Shown in pieces: positions 33,608 through 34,452 of a stretch of 34,452 bases of DNA. The translations under genes were made by a program, and so were the position numbers. The first letter of the stretch is position 1. Every line of letters begins with the position of its first letter. The DNA is from an uncultured Pelagibacteraceae bacterium (GTDB lineage: Bacteria; Pseudomonadota; Alphaproteobacteria; Pelagibacterales; Pelagibacteraceae): positions 1-34,452 of the forward strand of contig CACJCG010000006.1 in NCBI GenBank assembly GCA_902591845.1, written 5' to 3'. Under the pieces are notes generated by a model that was given only the letters and a program-made list of their open reading frames with translations, did no database searches and was not told the DNA's origin.

Positions 33608-34452
33608 TTAATTGATCCAATCTGGTTTTCTGATGTTTATGTAAGCTTCTTTAGTTTTAAAATCAACTTTTTCATCAAAGTTTTTATCTAAATATTTGAC
33701 TAAAGCAAAAGGGTAATCATTATCAATTAACACCTTTCCTATTTCTATTTCATTATTAAAAATACTTTCACCTTCGTACAATTTTCCATTAATTACATTT
33801 ATTGGAAATAATCTTTTTGAAAGCTTGTTTTTTAATTTAATTCGTGCAGTATTTTCTTGGCCAACATAACAACCTTTTTTGAAATCAATTCCATTTAATT
33901 CTTCAAAATTACACTCAATTCCAAACAATTTATCTCGTAACTTATTCAAATCTTTTGGAACTATTCCAAGGCTATGACTTAATGAATAATACTCTTTAAG
34001 TTTTGCATTGTGAAGATCAAGTTTTTTTAAAGATAAGTATAGTTTTTCTAAATTAATAATTAATCTAGCACCCAATTGTTTATTTCTTGGATCTAAAAAA
34101 ATTGGATCTTCTCTATATTTGATAGTAAATCCAGATTGATCTTTTGCATCATCAAAAGTTAAGAATTTTTCTTGAGAAAAAGCTGCCACAACAAATTCAT
34201 TGCTTAAATTGAGAATTTCAACTTTTGATCTTAGTTTATATAGGAATAGTTGTTTTAATAACTCCCCTGCCTGAGGTTTTTCACAATCTAAAAGATATCC
34301 AGATTTATGTTTTACGATTATAAATTCGTATAAAAATTTACCTTGGGGTGTAAGTAATGAACTAAAGCAACTATTTACATCGCTTACTTTGTTTATGTCG
34401 TTACTGATAAGATTTTGAAGAAACTCTTTTGCATCTTCTCCGTTAATATAGA
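33608..34452 (-). CDS. ygfZ: YgfZ/GcvT-like folate-binding protein, 5' end truncated by the window
   Basis: KGCYVGQENTARIK matches the YgfZ KGCYxGQE motif; the frame stays open to the window edge (…YINGEDAKEFLQNLISNDINKVS…TPQGKFLYEFII), so the listed 193-aa ORF is incomplete. Confidence 0.9.
   Translation of the reverse strand, partial: YINGEDAKEFLQNLISNDINKVSDVNSCFSSLLTPQGKFLYEFIIVKHKSGYLLDCEKPQAGELLKQLFLYKLRSKVEILNLSNEFVVAAFSQEKFLTFDDAKDQSGFTIKYREDPIFLDPRNKQLGARLIINLEKLYLSLKKLDLHNAKLKEYYSLSHSLGIVPKDLNKLRDKLFGIECNFEELNGIDFKKGCYVGQENTARIKLKNKLSKRLFPINVINGKLYEGESIFNNEIEIGKVLIDNDYPFALVKYLDKNFDEKVDFKTKEAYINIRKPDWIN

Overview
The window is an AT-rich, tightly packed chromosomal segment from an alphaproteobacterium. 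Gene content, lysine/asparagine/isoleucine-rich proteins and very short or overlapping gene junctions suggest a SAR11/Pelagibacter-like streamlined genome (inference; no search was run). The core is a division and cell wall (dcw) cluster read left to right: amidase - rnpB - mraZ - ftsZ - rsmH - ftsL - ftsI - murE::murF fusion - mraY - murD - ftsW - murG - murC - murB - ddl - ftsQ - truncated ftsA-like gene - lpxC - bamD - ligA. Flanking genes are a DPM1-like glycosyltransferase, a CAU tRNA, mlaC/mlaA, pepP, uvrD/pcrA, a frameshifted AsmA-like gene, fumC, a MazG-like gene, nadC, nadA, tRNA-Leu(GAG) and a 5'-truncated ygfZ. Main points of interest: (1) a 234-aa 'mini-FtsA' at the ftsA locus that appears to keep only the N-terminal strand region, the 1C/SHS2 domain and a C-terminal amphipathic helix, with no ATPase core or FtsZ-binding domain and no room for one; (2) ftsZ placed directly behind mraZ, ahead of rsmH; (3) a readable mraZ promoter overlapped by CCCAT boxes at exact 10-bp spacing (probable MraZ operator); (4) a single-ORF MurE-MurF fusion; (5) a GC-rich multi-helix junction that can fold over the rsmH start; (6) a one-base homopolymer frameshift in the AsmA-like gene.
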